A stretch of DNA of 33,291 nt, taken from NCBI GenBank assembly GCA_019636445.1, contig JAHBXO010000052.1:1-33291 (forward strand), written 5' to 3'. Source of the stretch: Gemmataceae bacterium (GTDB lineage Bacteria > Planctomycetota > Planctomycetia > Gemmatales > Gemmataceae). Shown piece by piece: positions 15,574-23,928 of this stretch. The notes below the pieces were generated by a model, which saw nothing but the letters and a program-made list of their open reading frames with translations, was not told the origin of the DNA and ran no database searches. How positions within the stretch are numbered: the first letter of the stretch is position 1; each line of letters starts with the position of its first letter. The translations under genes and the position numbers were made by a program.

Positions 15574-16182
15574 ATGAACGCCTTCGCGACACCGCAGACG
15601 CCACTCCGAAGCAAACACGCCGGGTTCCGTCGTTTCACGGTCTCCGAATATCACCAACTCATCGAGTCGGGAATTCTGACTTCGGACGACAACCTGGAAT
15701 TGATCGATGGCTATCTGGTACACAAGATGAGCCGCAATCCGCCACACTCCGTCGCGCTGAATCGGACGCGCAAATTATTGGAAAAACTGCTGCCGCCGGG
15801 ATGGAATACGAGAATCCAGGATGCCGTGACTCTCAGTCAAAGCGAACCGGAACCCGACATTGCGATCGTTCGTGGAACCGATGAGGATTACAAGACTCGA
15901 CATCCCGGACCTGACCAAATTGGCCTCCTCGTGGAGGTTGCAGATTCATCGTTGGAAGTTGACCAAACGGACAAACTATGCTTGTACGCCCGCGACGGCG
16001 TGGTCCGATACTGGATCGTCAACATTCCCGATCGTCGCGTCGAGGTTTACACCGACCCGCAGCCGGCCGCCGATCCGCCAAGCTATGCCACGCAGACCGA
16101 CTATCCGGAAGGTTCGTCCGTGCCGTTCGTGCTCGACGGGACGACCGTCGGCATGATTGCCGTCGATGAAATCCTGCCCTGA
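15574..16182 (+). CDS. Uma2 family (DUF820) PD-(D/E)XK endonuclease-like protein
   Basis: A 202-residue member of the Uma2 group, a restriction-endonuclease-fold family multiplied in cyanobacteria and planctomycetes with no settled role. The core can be followed: FTVSEYHQL then DDNLELIDGYLVHK, Asp95 in EPEPDIAIV, Glu121 in LLVEVADSS, and Lys134 in DKLCLYARDGV, ending YWIVNIPDRRVEVY. The metal-binding Asp and Glu are both present, so it looks intact. The ATG at 15574 has GGAG eight bases upstream. It follows cysE by 71 bases and ends one base from the stop of the converging adaptor gene. Confidence 0.85.
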   Translation: MNAFATPQTPLRSKHAGFRRFTVSEYHQLIESGILTSDDNLELIDGYLVHKMSRNPPHSVALNRTRKLLEKLLPPGWNTRIQDAVTLSQSEPEPDIAIVRGTDEDYKTRHPGPDQIGLLVEVADSSLEVDQTDKLCLYARDGVVRYWIVNIPDRRVEVYTDPQPAADPPSYATQTDYPEGSSVPFVLDGTTVGMIAVDEILP

Positions 16183-16183
16183 G

Positions 16184-17758
16184 CTATTTCTTCGCCTCCG
16201 CTTTCTTCTCGTCCTTTTTCCCCGTCGCCTTCAGATCAGCCGCGGCGCGCGTGCGGGCATCCAGCGCCACTTCCTCGCCGCTCGCCAGGCCGTCAGTCAC
16301 TTCCACGAACTGCTCGTTGCTCTCGCCGACCGTCACGGTCCGCCGATCGATCCCCGACGAACCCACGACGTACACCACCTTCTCCCCCTCGTACTCCGTG
16401 ATCCCCGTCACCGGCACGCTCAGCGCATTCGGCACGGCGCCGACGAGGATCTTGACTTCGGCCGTCATGCCCGGCTTCAGCCCGGCGTCGGAGGGCATGT
16501 CGTCGATGCTCAGCTCCGTCTCGTACTGCTTCACGCCCTGGCCGCGCCAGCCGTCGGCCTGCGCGATCGTCGCGATCTTCGTCACCTTGCCGTTGAGGAC
16601 CTTGCTGCCGAGGGCGTCAATCTGGAACGTCGCCGCCATGCCGACCTTGACTTTCTTGATGACCGATTCGTGGATCTTCATCTTCACGCGCATCTTCGAG
16701 AGGTCGGGCAGGCTGAAGATCTCCTGGCGGTAATAGAGCTGCGCGCCGGGCCGGATGCGGGCGGATTCGTCCAAGTAGCGCGAGCTGGAATACACGAGGA
16801 TGCCGTCGGCCGGGGCCTTGATCGTGCAGCGCTCGACCTGCTCGGCGGCGTATTCGAGTTGCTTCTTCTCGACCGTCGCGTTGCTTTCGGCGGCCTTGAG
16901 GTCGCTGTCGGCCTCGTCCACGAGCGCCTGCTGTGTCTCCTTCGTGCGCTTCAGCTCGCGCTCAGCCTCTTCGGCCTTCGCCTTCAGCTCCGTGATCTTC
17001 TTCTTGCGGGTGAACTTCTCCAGCACCAGCACCTCCGACTCGGCGCTCGTCACCTCGAACTTTCGCTGCTGCACGGACAGTTCCTTCGCGCGGAGTTGTT
17101 CGAGCTGCGCGTAGCCGTCCTTCACGAGCGATTTCGTGAAGGCGATGTCGTCCTCGGCCTCCTTGAGCTGCTTGCGGTTCAACTCCAGCACGCCCTTGAG
17201 TTTGTCGAGGTCCTTCTTGTACTCCCCCTGCGGATCGTCGTAGGCTTCGAGGTCGATCTTCGCGAGGGTGAGCGCGAGGTCGGCCTTGGCGATTTCGCTC
17301 TCGGCCTTGTTCTTCGCCTGCGCGAGCTTGCTGCGGCACGCCTTCACCTTCCCCTCGGCCGTCTGCCACTTCACCTCCTGTTCGCTCATCTGGCGGGCGA
17401 GCTGGTCGGTGTCGAGCTTGGCAACCTCGTCGCCTTTGCGGACGCGCTTGCCTTCCTCGATGATCGAGACGAGCTTGCCGCCGCCCTTGAGGTCGCACAT
17501 GACCTGCACGGCGTCGATGCTTTCGAGTTCCCCGCGGTCGGTGATGGTGATCTTGAGTTCGCCGCGCCCGACGACGGCGGTGACGGGCCGGTCGAATTGG
17601 TTTGCTCCGTTGAGGAGCGGCAGTCCGTACTTCCAGCCGGTGTAGCCCGCGCCGCCGAGCGCGGCGAGCAGCACGGCGCGGCGGATCCAAGCGTGGAACG
17701 GTCGGCTACGGTTCGCCGGGCGCGGTGGCGGCGCGGGCGGGAGCGGCGCGATATTCAT
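16184..17758 (-). CDS. HlyD-family membrane-fusion protein, exporter without a local permease
   Basis: A 524-residue inner-membrane-anchored adaptor. A Pro-rich start leads into one membrane helix (about 27-41), then a lipoyl-like segment, a very long charged coiled coil (about 120-300, rich in Lys/Glu/Ala), a second lipoyl half (CTIKAPADGILVYSSSRYLD), a beta-barrel domain and a Lys-rich C-terminal tail. This form resembles the adaptors of MacA-type or ABC-linked exporters more than AcrA. GGGGAG lies nine bases before the ATG, so the start is firm although it overlaps the end of the outer-membrane-factor gene by 53 bases. No MacB-type permease or ABC ATPase is adjacent; the partner may be encoded elsewhere. 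Confidence 0.87.
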   Translation of the reverse strand: MNIAPLPPAPPPRPANRSRPFHAWIRRAVLLAALGGAGYTGWKYGLPLLNGANQFDRPVTAVVGRGELKITITDRGELESIDAVQVMCDLKGGGKLVSIIEEGKRVRKGDEVAKLDTDQLARQMSEQEVKWQTAEGKVKACRSKLAQAKNKAESEIAKADLALTLAKIDLEAYDDPQGEYKKDLDKLKGVLELNRKQLKEAEDDIAFTKSLVKDGYAQLEQLRAKELSVQQRKFEVTSAESEVLVLEKFTRKKKITELKAKAEEAERELKRTKETQQALVDEADSDLKAAESNATVEKKQLEYAAEQVERCTIKAPADGILVYSSSRYLDESARIRPGAQLYYRQEIFSLPDLSKMRVKMKIHESVIKKVKVGMAATFQIDALGSKVLNGKVTKIATIAQADGWRGQGVKQYETELSIDDMPSDAGLKPGMTAEVKILVGAVPNALSVPVTGITEYEGEKVVYVVGSSGIDRRTVTVGESNEQFVEVTDGLASGEEVALDARTRAAADLKATGKKDEKKAEAKK

Positions 17759-20006
17759 CGATGGGGACTCCCCGTTCGTCGAGCTGCATCTTCTCCGAGT
17801 TTATCAGAAGCCGGATGCGTTGTTGCTCGTAATTGAAGAAGCTGTCGGCGAGGCCGTTGCGCGCCACGAGCAGCGACTGCTGGGCGCTGAGGATGCGGAG
17901 CGTGGCGGCGCCGTCGTCGCCGCGGCGATCCTGCACCGGTGCGGTGAGCAGCCGGCGTTCGATGGCGAGCTGCCGCACGGCGACAAGGAGTTGCTGCTTG
18001 GCGATCTCGAAGTTGATGCGCTGGCGGCGCAGCTCGCGCAGGCCGGTGCGCACGTCCAACTCGATCGAATCGGAGAGTTGCATGAAGTCCCTACGGGACC
18101 GTTGATAATTGATGAGGCTGAGGCGGTACAGGTTCCGCTCCGCCTGGCGGTTGAGCGGTCCGTCGAACTGGACGGCCGCGCCGAGGGTGCTGCCCGCCGC
18201 GCCGAAGGCGAATGGATTCTTCCCGCCCGGCTCGGTGACGAGTCGGCCGTCCAACCGCACGGTCAGGTCCGATTGCAGGGCATTCGCCGCGACGGACACC
18301 TTTCGCCACGCGTCCGTCACCTGGGCCTGCGTGTTCTGCAGGTCCAGCCGGTTCTCTTTCGCGAACGGGAGCAGGGCCTCCTCGGTTTCCGGCTGATCGG
18401 GCAGGCGGAGCGTGTAGATGCGCGCCTGGGATTCGGCCGCGATGGCGGCGTCGACAACCCCGGCGAGGTCGCGCGTGACCGCGACGATCGCTTGCCACGC
18501 GGCCTCGCGGTTCGCCTCCGTCAGCGCGCCGCGCTGGCGCCCGATCTCCTTCGCGATCGCCGCCAACTGCTCCCGCAGCTCCGCGGGCTTCGCTTTCTGC
18601 TGGTCGTAGGCGTCCTTCGCCCGGGCCGCCTGCTCCGCCTCCTCCGGCGGCGACGGCCGCGCGAGGTCCGCCTCCCAAGCCTTCAACGCCGCCTCCGCGC
18701 CGGCGATCATCGCCTCGCTCCGCTTCGTGAACCCGCCGAGCGCCGTCAGCGACTCGGTCAGGCTCGCCACCGATGGCGCGGCGTCCAGTTCCGCCTTCCG
18801 CGCCCGCTCGAACTGGTCCAACTCTTCGCGCAGCTTGTCCACCGACGCATCCACGAGGACGAACCGGTTCAACGGCGAATCGTCCAGTTCGATCTTCAAC
18901 CGCGGCGGCACGCCGAGCAGGAGCTTATAGCGGTCGAGCGAATTCTGGAGTTCGATCTCGCTCGAAATGAGATCGCGCCGCGCGCTCAGCAGGGCTTGAT
19001 AAACCTGGTCGACGTTCGCCACCTGCGTGCGGCCGCCCTGGAAAAGCTTCTGGTAAAGTGCGTAGTTCTCCTCCTGGCTGCGGAGGTTTGCGCGGGCGTT
19101 CCGCACCCCCTGCACCTGCCGGAGCAGTTGCAGGTAGCCGCCGCCGTCGACGTTGATCGACGCCCAGAACTGCTTGCGGAAGCGGGCGTAGTCGCGAACG
19201 GCGTAGAGCGTGTCGCGTTCCGCTTGCGTCAGCGATTCAAGCCGGACGTTGCGCCCGAAGCCGCGCAGGAGCGGCTGCACGAGCGTCGCGCCGATCGAAC
19301 TGCTGGCGGTGTGCGTGCGGCCGGTGAATTCCCAAACGAAACTGTTCGCGAAGTCGGCGAGGAGTTGCCCGCCGGCGGCGAGGTTGCGTGCGGCGCCGAA
19401 GTTCGTCGTGGTCGCGAGCGTGTTCGATTCGCCCGGCAGGCTGCTCGTACCGACGTGCTGGAAGGTCGTGTTCCGGCGCAGAAAATATTGCAGGTCGAAC
19501 TCGAACCGGTTGAGCGTGAGCGCGAGCGCCTGGATGTAGACGTTCTCGAGTTGGGATTGGAATTGGCGGCTATTGGCGAGGGCGATCTCGGTGGCGCGGT
19601 CGCCGTCGAGCTTCAATGTTCCCGATTCGTCGAGGCCAAGCGCCTCTTCCCAGCCAATCGGTTCGATGGACGGTGCGACGCCGTTCTTTTCCCAGCCGCG
19701 GTAGCCCGTGATGCCACCGGGGTTCGCCATGAAGATCGCGGCAGCGGGGTCGTCGGGCGGCTTCGGCGGGCAATCGGTGTTCGTCGGATCGGCGAGCCGC
19801 GAGTCGGGCGGCGGAACGATGTTCGTGCGACCGATACTGTATTCGGGCTTCACCACGCGCTCGCCGATGATGGGGTACGTCTCCCGGTCGGCGGCCTGCC
19901 GGTAGTGCGACCGGCTGCACCCGACGGCGCAGAGCAGGAATAGCAACCCCCGGCGACGCAACGCGCGGCCCCCCAGCGCGATCGAACGATCCCCCAACAG
20001 GGGCAT
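17706..20006 (-). CDS. Large TolC-family outer-membrane lipoprotein
   Basis: About 766 residues from ATG 20006, far above the 450-520 typical of outer-membrane factors. A lipoprotein signal RRRGLLFLLCAVGC precedes a planctomycete-style linker with PIIGERVVKPEYSIGRTN. Then come the first OEP repeat (LRLGDRATEIALANSRQ-like region, with VQPLLRGFGRNVRLESLTQA), an extra charged coiled-coil insert of about 160 residues, and the second repeat ending NYEQQRIRLLI. The start is uncertain: ATG 20060 directly abuts a 13-bp palindrome, and TTG 19961 would give an ideal 15-residue signal. It forms an operon with the adaptor gene that overlaps its 3' end. Together they should make the outer part of an exporter of unknown cargo. 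Confidence 0.85.
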   Translation of the reverse strand: MPLLGDRSIALGGRALRRRGLLFLLCAVGCSRSHYRQAADRETYPIIGERVVKPEYSIGRTNIVPPPDSRLADPTNTDCPPKPPDDPAAAIFMANPGGITGYRGWEKNGVAPSIEPIGWEEALGLDESGTLKLDGDRATEIALANSRQFQSQLENVYIQALALTLNRFEFDLQYFLRRNTTFQHVGTSSLPGESNTLATTTNFGAARNLAAGGQLLADFANSFVWEFTGRTHTASSSIGATLVQPLLRGFGRNVRLESLTQAERDTLYAVRDYARFRKQFWASINVDGGGYLQLLRQVQGVRNARANLRSQEENYALYQKLFQGGRTQVANVDQVYQALLSARRDLISSEIELQNSLDRYKLLLGVPPRLKIELDDSPLNRFVLVDASVDKLREELDQFERARKAELDAAPSVASLTESLTALGGFTKRSEAMIAGAEAALKAWEADLARPSPPEEAEQAARAKDAYDQQKAKPAELREQLAAIAKEIGRQRGALTEANREAAWQAIVAVTRDLAGVVDAAIAAESQARIYTLRLPDQPETEEALLPFAKENRLDLQNTQAQVTDAWRKVSVAANALQSDLTVRLDGRLVTEPGGKNPFAFGAAGSTLGAAVQFDGPLNRQAERNLYRLSLINYQRSRRDFMQLSDSIELDVRTGLRELRRQRINFEIAKQQLLVAVRQLAIERRLLTAPVQDRRGDDGAATLRILSAQQSLLVARNGLADSFFNYEQQRIRLLINSEKMQLDERGVPIDEYRAAPARAATAPGEP

Positions 20007-20061
20007 AGCCGCAGGAGCATTTTCGGGCAAGACAGATTGTCTGGGGAAGGCGGACGACATT

Positions 20062-20090
20062 GTCGGGCACTCGCTCCGCGAGTGCCCGAC
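20062..20090. repeat. Perfect 13-bp palindrome with 3-base loop
   Basis: GTCGGGCACTCGC and GCGAGTGCCCGAC are exact reverse complements around TCC. It lies between the divergent outer-membrane-factor and small secreted-protein genes, one base before the most upstream ATG of the former. Its size and GC content fit a REP/BIME-like dispersed palindrome; an operator is the other option. Confidence 0.7.
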
Positions 20091-20173
20091 TCTTTGCGAG
20101 GGGACGGTTAACTGGCATTCCCTTGAGTGAATTCTCCGGCTATCTCCCGTGGATCGCTCCGCGAGGTGGGACC

Positions 20174-20746
20174 ATGCCGAGATGGATGGCGGCGGTCGTT
20201 GGATGCTGGATCGCAGCGGTTCCTACGTCGGCACAAGACCGCTTCGCGGAAACGCCCGTGCCGGCGCGGACGGCCTACGTCGCCGATGGTCTGCTCGAAA
20301 ACGATAAACCCCACGAAATCATCGACCTCGGCGACTGGCGGACCGACATCGTGTTCGGCATTCCGACGGCGATCCGCGCCCAACACCGGATCGGAACGTC
20401 CAACGCCTGGGGTGAAGGGGGCGTCGCGCTCTACGGCCTCCTGCCCAGCATCTTTGCCGGCGTTCGATTCGACGGCCGCATTTACGAAGGACAGTGGAAT
20501 ACCTGGTTCTCCCAGCCTGGCTTCGATTTCTACTTCAGCCCGGTCCGCGGTTCCGGCAACTTCTTCCACAAGCGGTTCCGCAACGTCGTCGCCGTCACGT
20601 TCGAGAATGATCTCTCGTGGAGTCGTGCGTGGTCCGAACGCTTCCACGGACATCTCGGCCTGAAGGCCGGGTTCGGCGTCGCCTTCGCCGGCAGCAACGT
20701 CTGGCCCGTGCCCGTCCTCGGCCTCACCTGCGGGTTCGAATACTGA
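20174..20746 (+). CDS. Exported protein of unknown function, possibly a small beta-barrel
   Basis: A 190-residue protein with a signal peptide (about 1-20, cleavage near PTSA-QD). I do not recognise a family. The mature part alternates polar and aromatic residues in short stretches with many Gly turns (GIPTAIRAQHRIG, FAGVRFDGRIYEG, GHLGLKAGFGVAF) and ends in GLTCGFEY, an aromatic C-terminus as in outer-membrane barrels. That is inference only. The start at 20174 has GAGGTGGG just upstream; an earlier in-frame start at 20060 would run through the palindrome and lacks a signal. A small lipoprotein gene follows 44 bases later, so the two may be co-transcribed. Confidence 0.7.
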   Translation: MPRWMAAVVGCWIAAVPTSAQDRFAETPVPARTAYVADGLLENDKPHEIIDLGDWRTDIVFGIPTAIRAQHRIGTSNAWGEGGVALYGLLPSIFAGVRFDGRIYEGQWNTWFSQPGFDFYFSPVRGSGNFFHKRFRNVVAVTFENDLSWSRAWSERFHGHLGLKAGFGVAFAGSNVWPVPVLGLTCGFEY

Positions 20747-20790
20747 AATTCCCTCGACACGATCCTGACATCCCGGTATGACCTGCGGAC

Positions 20791-21222
20791 ATGAAGCCGA
20801 TTCCATTCCTGCTTCTGATTCTTGCCACCGGCTGCGCCAGCACGACGGCACGGCCGATCCTGCGTGAACGCGACGGCGGCGTCGTCGCCATCCCCGACAA
20901 CTCCGACCGCTTCCCGGACTACAACCGTTCGCAGGCGGAAAAGGTGATCCGGGAGCACGTCGGCAAGAACTTTGAAATCGTGCGGGAGGAGGAATACGTG
21001 ATCGGCCCCGTGACCACAAGCGAAACGAATTTCACGAAGCGACCCGCCCTCGGCTGGCTCATCCCGTGGCGCTGGAACGACGAAGCCACGACGACGAGTA
21101 CAAGCGCGACCCGCAACCAGACGGAATACCGGCTGCACTATCGCAAGACCGATTCCTCGGACGGCGTGCGCCCGGCCGAGTACAAGGATTTGCCCCCGCT
21201 ACGCGACGGCATCGGACCGTAA
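20791..21222 (+). CDS. Small lipoprotein of unknown function
   Basis: A 143-residue lipoprotein: MKPIPFLLLILATGCAS is a clean type II signal with Cys15. The mature part is hydrophilic. A segment resembling a start-of-domain helix (DYNRSQAEKVIREHVGKNF) is followed by beta-rich sequence with GPVTTSETNF and a Thr/Ser-rich turn. I know no family for it. It ends 15 bases before the stop of the converging membrane-protein gene and follows the exported protein at 20174-20746, with which it may share a transcript and an envelope role. Confidence 0.7.
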   Translation: MKPIPFLLLILATGCASTTARPILRERDGGVVAIPDNSDRFPDYNRSQAEKVIREHVGKNFEIVREEEYVIGPVTTSETNFTKRPALGWLIPWRWNDEATTTSTSATRNQTEYRLHYRKTDSSDGVRPAEYKDLPPLRDGIGP

Positions 21223-21237
21223 GGGAAACTCTCAAAA

Positions 21238-22836
21238 CTATTCCGACTTCCGGCCCTGGTTGATCTCATACCAGGCACGCAGGTCGCGATCGCAATTCGC
21301 CAAGCCACACCGCAGCAGGGTGAGGCTCGCCAGCGTTGTCATAGCCCATCCGACGGCCCCCATCGGCGTGATACCGGTTTTGAGCGGTACGAAGACGGCG
21401 GCGGTGGGGAGCATGGCGGCGAGGCCGTGCTGGCCGAGGTGCCAGAGGCCCACGAGCGCGAGCGGCAGGCCGAGCGTGACGAGCGACGCGATACCGTTGG
21501 TCTGGTTGCCCGAGGCGAACCCGCGGAAGCCGACCGCGAACGCGAACAGCCACAGGCTTGTGGCACCGAACATCGCGGCGGCGGCGTCCCACCAGGCGAT
21601 CCGACCGGCGGCCGCCATCGCGGTCGCCAGCAATGCCACGCCGACAAGGTAGCCCCGGCCACGCTTCCACGCGGCGGAGAACGCGGCGTGGGCGTAGTCC
21701 CGGCCGGACAACTCGGTGAGCAACAGCAATTCGAGGCGATGGCAGCGTGCCGTCGAGGTCGCGTCCCACAAGCCGAACTGATAGACCGCCGGCACCGCCG
21801 CGAGCACGGCCAGCGCCGTCGCCATCATCGGCGGGCCGCCCCATCCGTCGAAGAGTGCGAAGACGAGCTTGCCCATCCACGGCGGCCAGGCGTCGCCCGC
21901 AACGATGTACGCGGAGTAGATCGCCGCGAAGCCCACGGCCAACCAGAGGTTGATACGGCCGCTGTATTCCATGACGCGGCGCACGGCCCACCACGACAGC
22001 GGGCGCTCGCCGATGCGTTCGGTTTCCGCCGTGCGATCGGTCGTGAGCGGTCGATAATGGCGATCCTGGAAGTGCCCGCGGAGCCGGTACGCGCCGCGCA
22101 GGGCCAGTACGCCGAGCAACCCGACGGCGAACAGGTGCAGGTTGGCCATCCGTTCCCATGCGATCCCGCCGACCCGACCCGCCTCGAACCAGTAGCGAAG
22201 GACTCCGAACGGGTTCATGGTGTGGAGGAACATCACCGTGTCAAAGACGAGGCGGCCGAGCCAGGTCGGGAGTTGTTGCAGCCAGAGTCGGAGATGTTCG
22301 CCGGCCATGACGCCGATGACGAGGTAGATGAGGACGCCGACGAGGCCGAGGATCTCGCCGATTCGCTTCACACCACGCGGCTCGTAGACCCATGCGGTCA
22401 GGCCCAATCCGGCGACAAGGCCCCAGGCGAATGGCATGATGAGCAGCACCGCAACGTCGGACCAGTCAAGGACGCCGGCGAAGCCGAGCCAGGCGAGGAC
22501 GGGCGTGCCGGCAAGGCTGACGAGGGCGAAGCGTCCGACGCCGACGAGGGCTTCCGCGAGATAGAGACGGCGGGGTTGTACGGGAGAAGCAAGCAGGAAT
22601 TCGAGGGCAATGCTCTTGGGGAGTTGCGTGAGACGCCAACCGATGGCGGCGGCACCTTCCACGATGCCGAGCACGAGGAAAAGTTGCGCGATGATGCCGA
22701 GGAAATCGGTGCTCGGCTGGCGAAGCGCGGCGAGGACGAGGACCGACGACAGGAACAGGTGGATCGTGGCGAGGCGTCGGAAGGCGAGCTGCCGTCCGGG
22801 TGCCCGCATCGCGATGGTGAAGAACGGCGCGAGCAT
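21238..22836 (-). CDS. Polytopic membrane protein resembling two fused ABC-2-type permease halves
   Basis: A 532-residue protein with about 12 hydrophobic segments and short loops. Two places carry the cytoplasmic signature typical of ABC-2 permeases: ALEFLLASPVQPRRLYLAEA (near 75-95) and LELLLLTELSGRDYAHAAF in the second half, each before a long helix. This suggests a duplicated permease domain in one chain. No ATP-binding gene is adjacent. Its ATG is one base past the stop of the kinase gene, so the two are co-translated and the kinase may control it. No named family is certain; a Gemmataceae-type hypothetical is the safe label. Confidence 0.7.
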   Translation of the reverse strand: MLAPFFTIAMRAPGRQLAFRRLATIHLFLSSVLVLAALRQPSTDFLGIIAQLFLVLGIVEGAAAIGWRLTQLPKSIALEFLLASPVQPRRLYLAEALVGVGRFALVSLAGTPVLAWLGFAGVLDWSDVAVLLIMPFAWGLVAGLGLTAWVYEPRGVKRIGEILGLVGVLIYLVIGVMAGEHLRLWLQQLPTWLGRLVFDTVMFLHTMNPFGVLRYWFEAGRVGGIAWERMANLHLFAVGLLGVLALRGAYRLRGHFQDRHYRPLTTDRTAETERIGERPLSWWAVRRVMEYSGRINLWLAVGFAAIYSAYIVAGDAWPPWMGKLVFALFDGWGGPPMMATALAVLAAVPAVYQFGLWDATSTARCHRLELLLLTELSGRDYAHAAFSAAWKRGRGYLVGVALLATAMAAAGRIAWWDAAAAMFGATSLWLFAFAVGFRGFASGNQTNGIASLVTLGLPLALVGLWHLGQHGLAAMLPTAAVFVPLKTGITPMGAVGWAMTTLASLTLLRCGLANCDRDLRAWYEINQGRKSE

Positions 22837-22837
22837 G

Positions 22838-23797
22838 TCAGGAGATCGGCGGGGCGAACGCGGGGATGCGAACTGGGGACTTGATCACCGAGGAGCCGTT
22901 CGACCGGGGACGAGCCGTCACGACTTGCCGGTGGTCGCGGTTCAATTCGATCCCGAGCGTTTGCGCAAGGGCATCGATAAAGGCCGAACAACTCGGAAAG
23001 CGGTTCTGCGGGCTGGGCGAGAGCGCACGGAGTACGATCTGCTGCTCCTCCACTCCCGGCACCGAGAGGTTTGGCGGCGGGCGGTGGAAACTTTTCCCTG
23101 GGGAATGCGGTGGCGATGGAAACGGGAACGCACCGGTCCGCAGCAGATGGTAGGTCACCGCGAGGGAGAACTGGTCGCTGCTATCGCTCATCGAGCCTTG
23201 GAAGACCTCGGGAGCGGCGTAGTCGAGCGTTCCCTGTCGAAAGCAGGGCGTGGTGCTTCCCAGCATCGGTGTTGCAAGGCCATAGTCGGCCAGTTTCGCT
23301 TCATTGCCGACGAGCAGAATGTTGTTCGGCTTGATATCGCTGTGCTGAAAACCGACGATCCGTCCGTCGAACGGGTGCCGCTTGGCGTTGAGGAAGTCCA
23401 ACGCGCTCGCCGCCTGCCCCAAATAAAGCAGGATCTTCTCCGGCTCGATCGGCTTGCTGAACTCCTCGGCATACAGCAGAAACAGGTCCAGCAAACTCGC
23501 GTCTGCCAGTTCCATCACGATGATGATGTAACCGGGCATCGACCAGACCCGCTTGATCCCCAACAGATAGGGATGTTCGAGCTTTTGGATTCCCTGTAGC
23601 GATCGGATTTCCCGCGCGGTCGAGTTGGAATTCGCACTCGACATGAATTTCAGCGCAACGAGCTCCCCGCTCGGGCTGGTCGACTCCCAAACGGTGGCAA
23701 ACGCCCCGCGGCCCCGTAATCGAATGAGCTTATATCCCGGAAATGCCTCGACACCCGCTTCCGGAACGAATCGTTCCGGCGGCGTCGGCACCTTCAT
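22838..23797 (-). CDS. Hanks-type serine/threonine protein kinase (HSD/DYG variant)
   Basis: About 319 residues, almost all kinase domain. From ATG 23797: Gly-rich loop GRGAFATV (29-36), Lys50 in VALKFM, helix-C Glu63, catalytic loop HSDIKPNNILL with Asp154 and Asn159, metal-binding DYG (171-173), and APE in YAAPEVFQG. All catalytic residues are kept, so it should phosphorylate Ser/Thr; HSD for HRD means it is a non-RD kinase, which are often not switched by activation-loop phosphate. A 12-residue insert precedes the catalytic loop. No membrane segment or sensor domain follows. ATG 23824 is an alternative start. It is coupled to the permease-like gene downstream. Confidence 0.88.
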   Translation of the reverse strand: MKVPTPPERFVPEAGVEAFPGYKLIRLRGRGAFATVWESTSPSGELVALKFMSSANSNSTAREIRSLQGIQKLEHPYLLGIKRVWSMPGYIIIVMELADASLLDLFLLYAEEFSKPIEPEKILLYLGQAASALDFLNAKRHPFDGRIVGFQHSDIKPNNILLVGNEAKLADYGLATPMLGSTTPCFRQGTLDYAAPEVFQGSMSDSSDQFSLAVTYHLLRTGAFPFPSPPHSPGKSFHRPPPNLSVPGVEEQQIVLRALSPSPQNRFPSCSAFIDALAQTLGIELNRDHRQVVTARPRSNGSSVIKSPVRIPAFAPPIS

Positions 23798-23928
23798 TCG
23801 ATGAGAACTTCTCCGACCCTGCATGAGCGTACGTTTCCGCGAGACCCGTGGCGGTCGAATCTGCCGATAACCTAGAACACGATTTCCGACCGGAGGAAAA
23901 GACCTGCGAAAAGGCGCGAAAAGTGCGG

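Noticed and set aside
17820..19943. A 707-codon plus-strand frame opposite the large outer-membrane-factor gene
   Set aside because: It is the antisense shadow of a GC-rich gene: Arg/Leu/Val-rich composition, no motif, while the minus strand gives a clear TolC-family protein.
23761..23779. Inverted repeat CCGGAACGA-T-CGTTCCGG-like segment near the kinase start
   Set aside because: It lies inside the coding region for PERFVPE and is explained by codon choice; no regulatory context.
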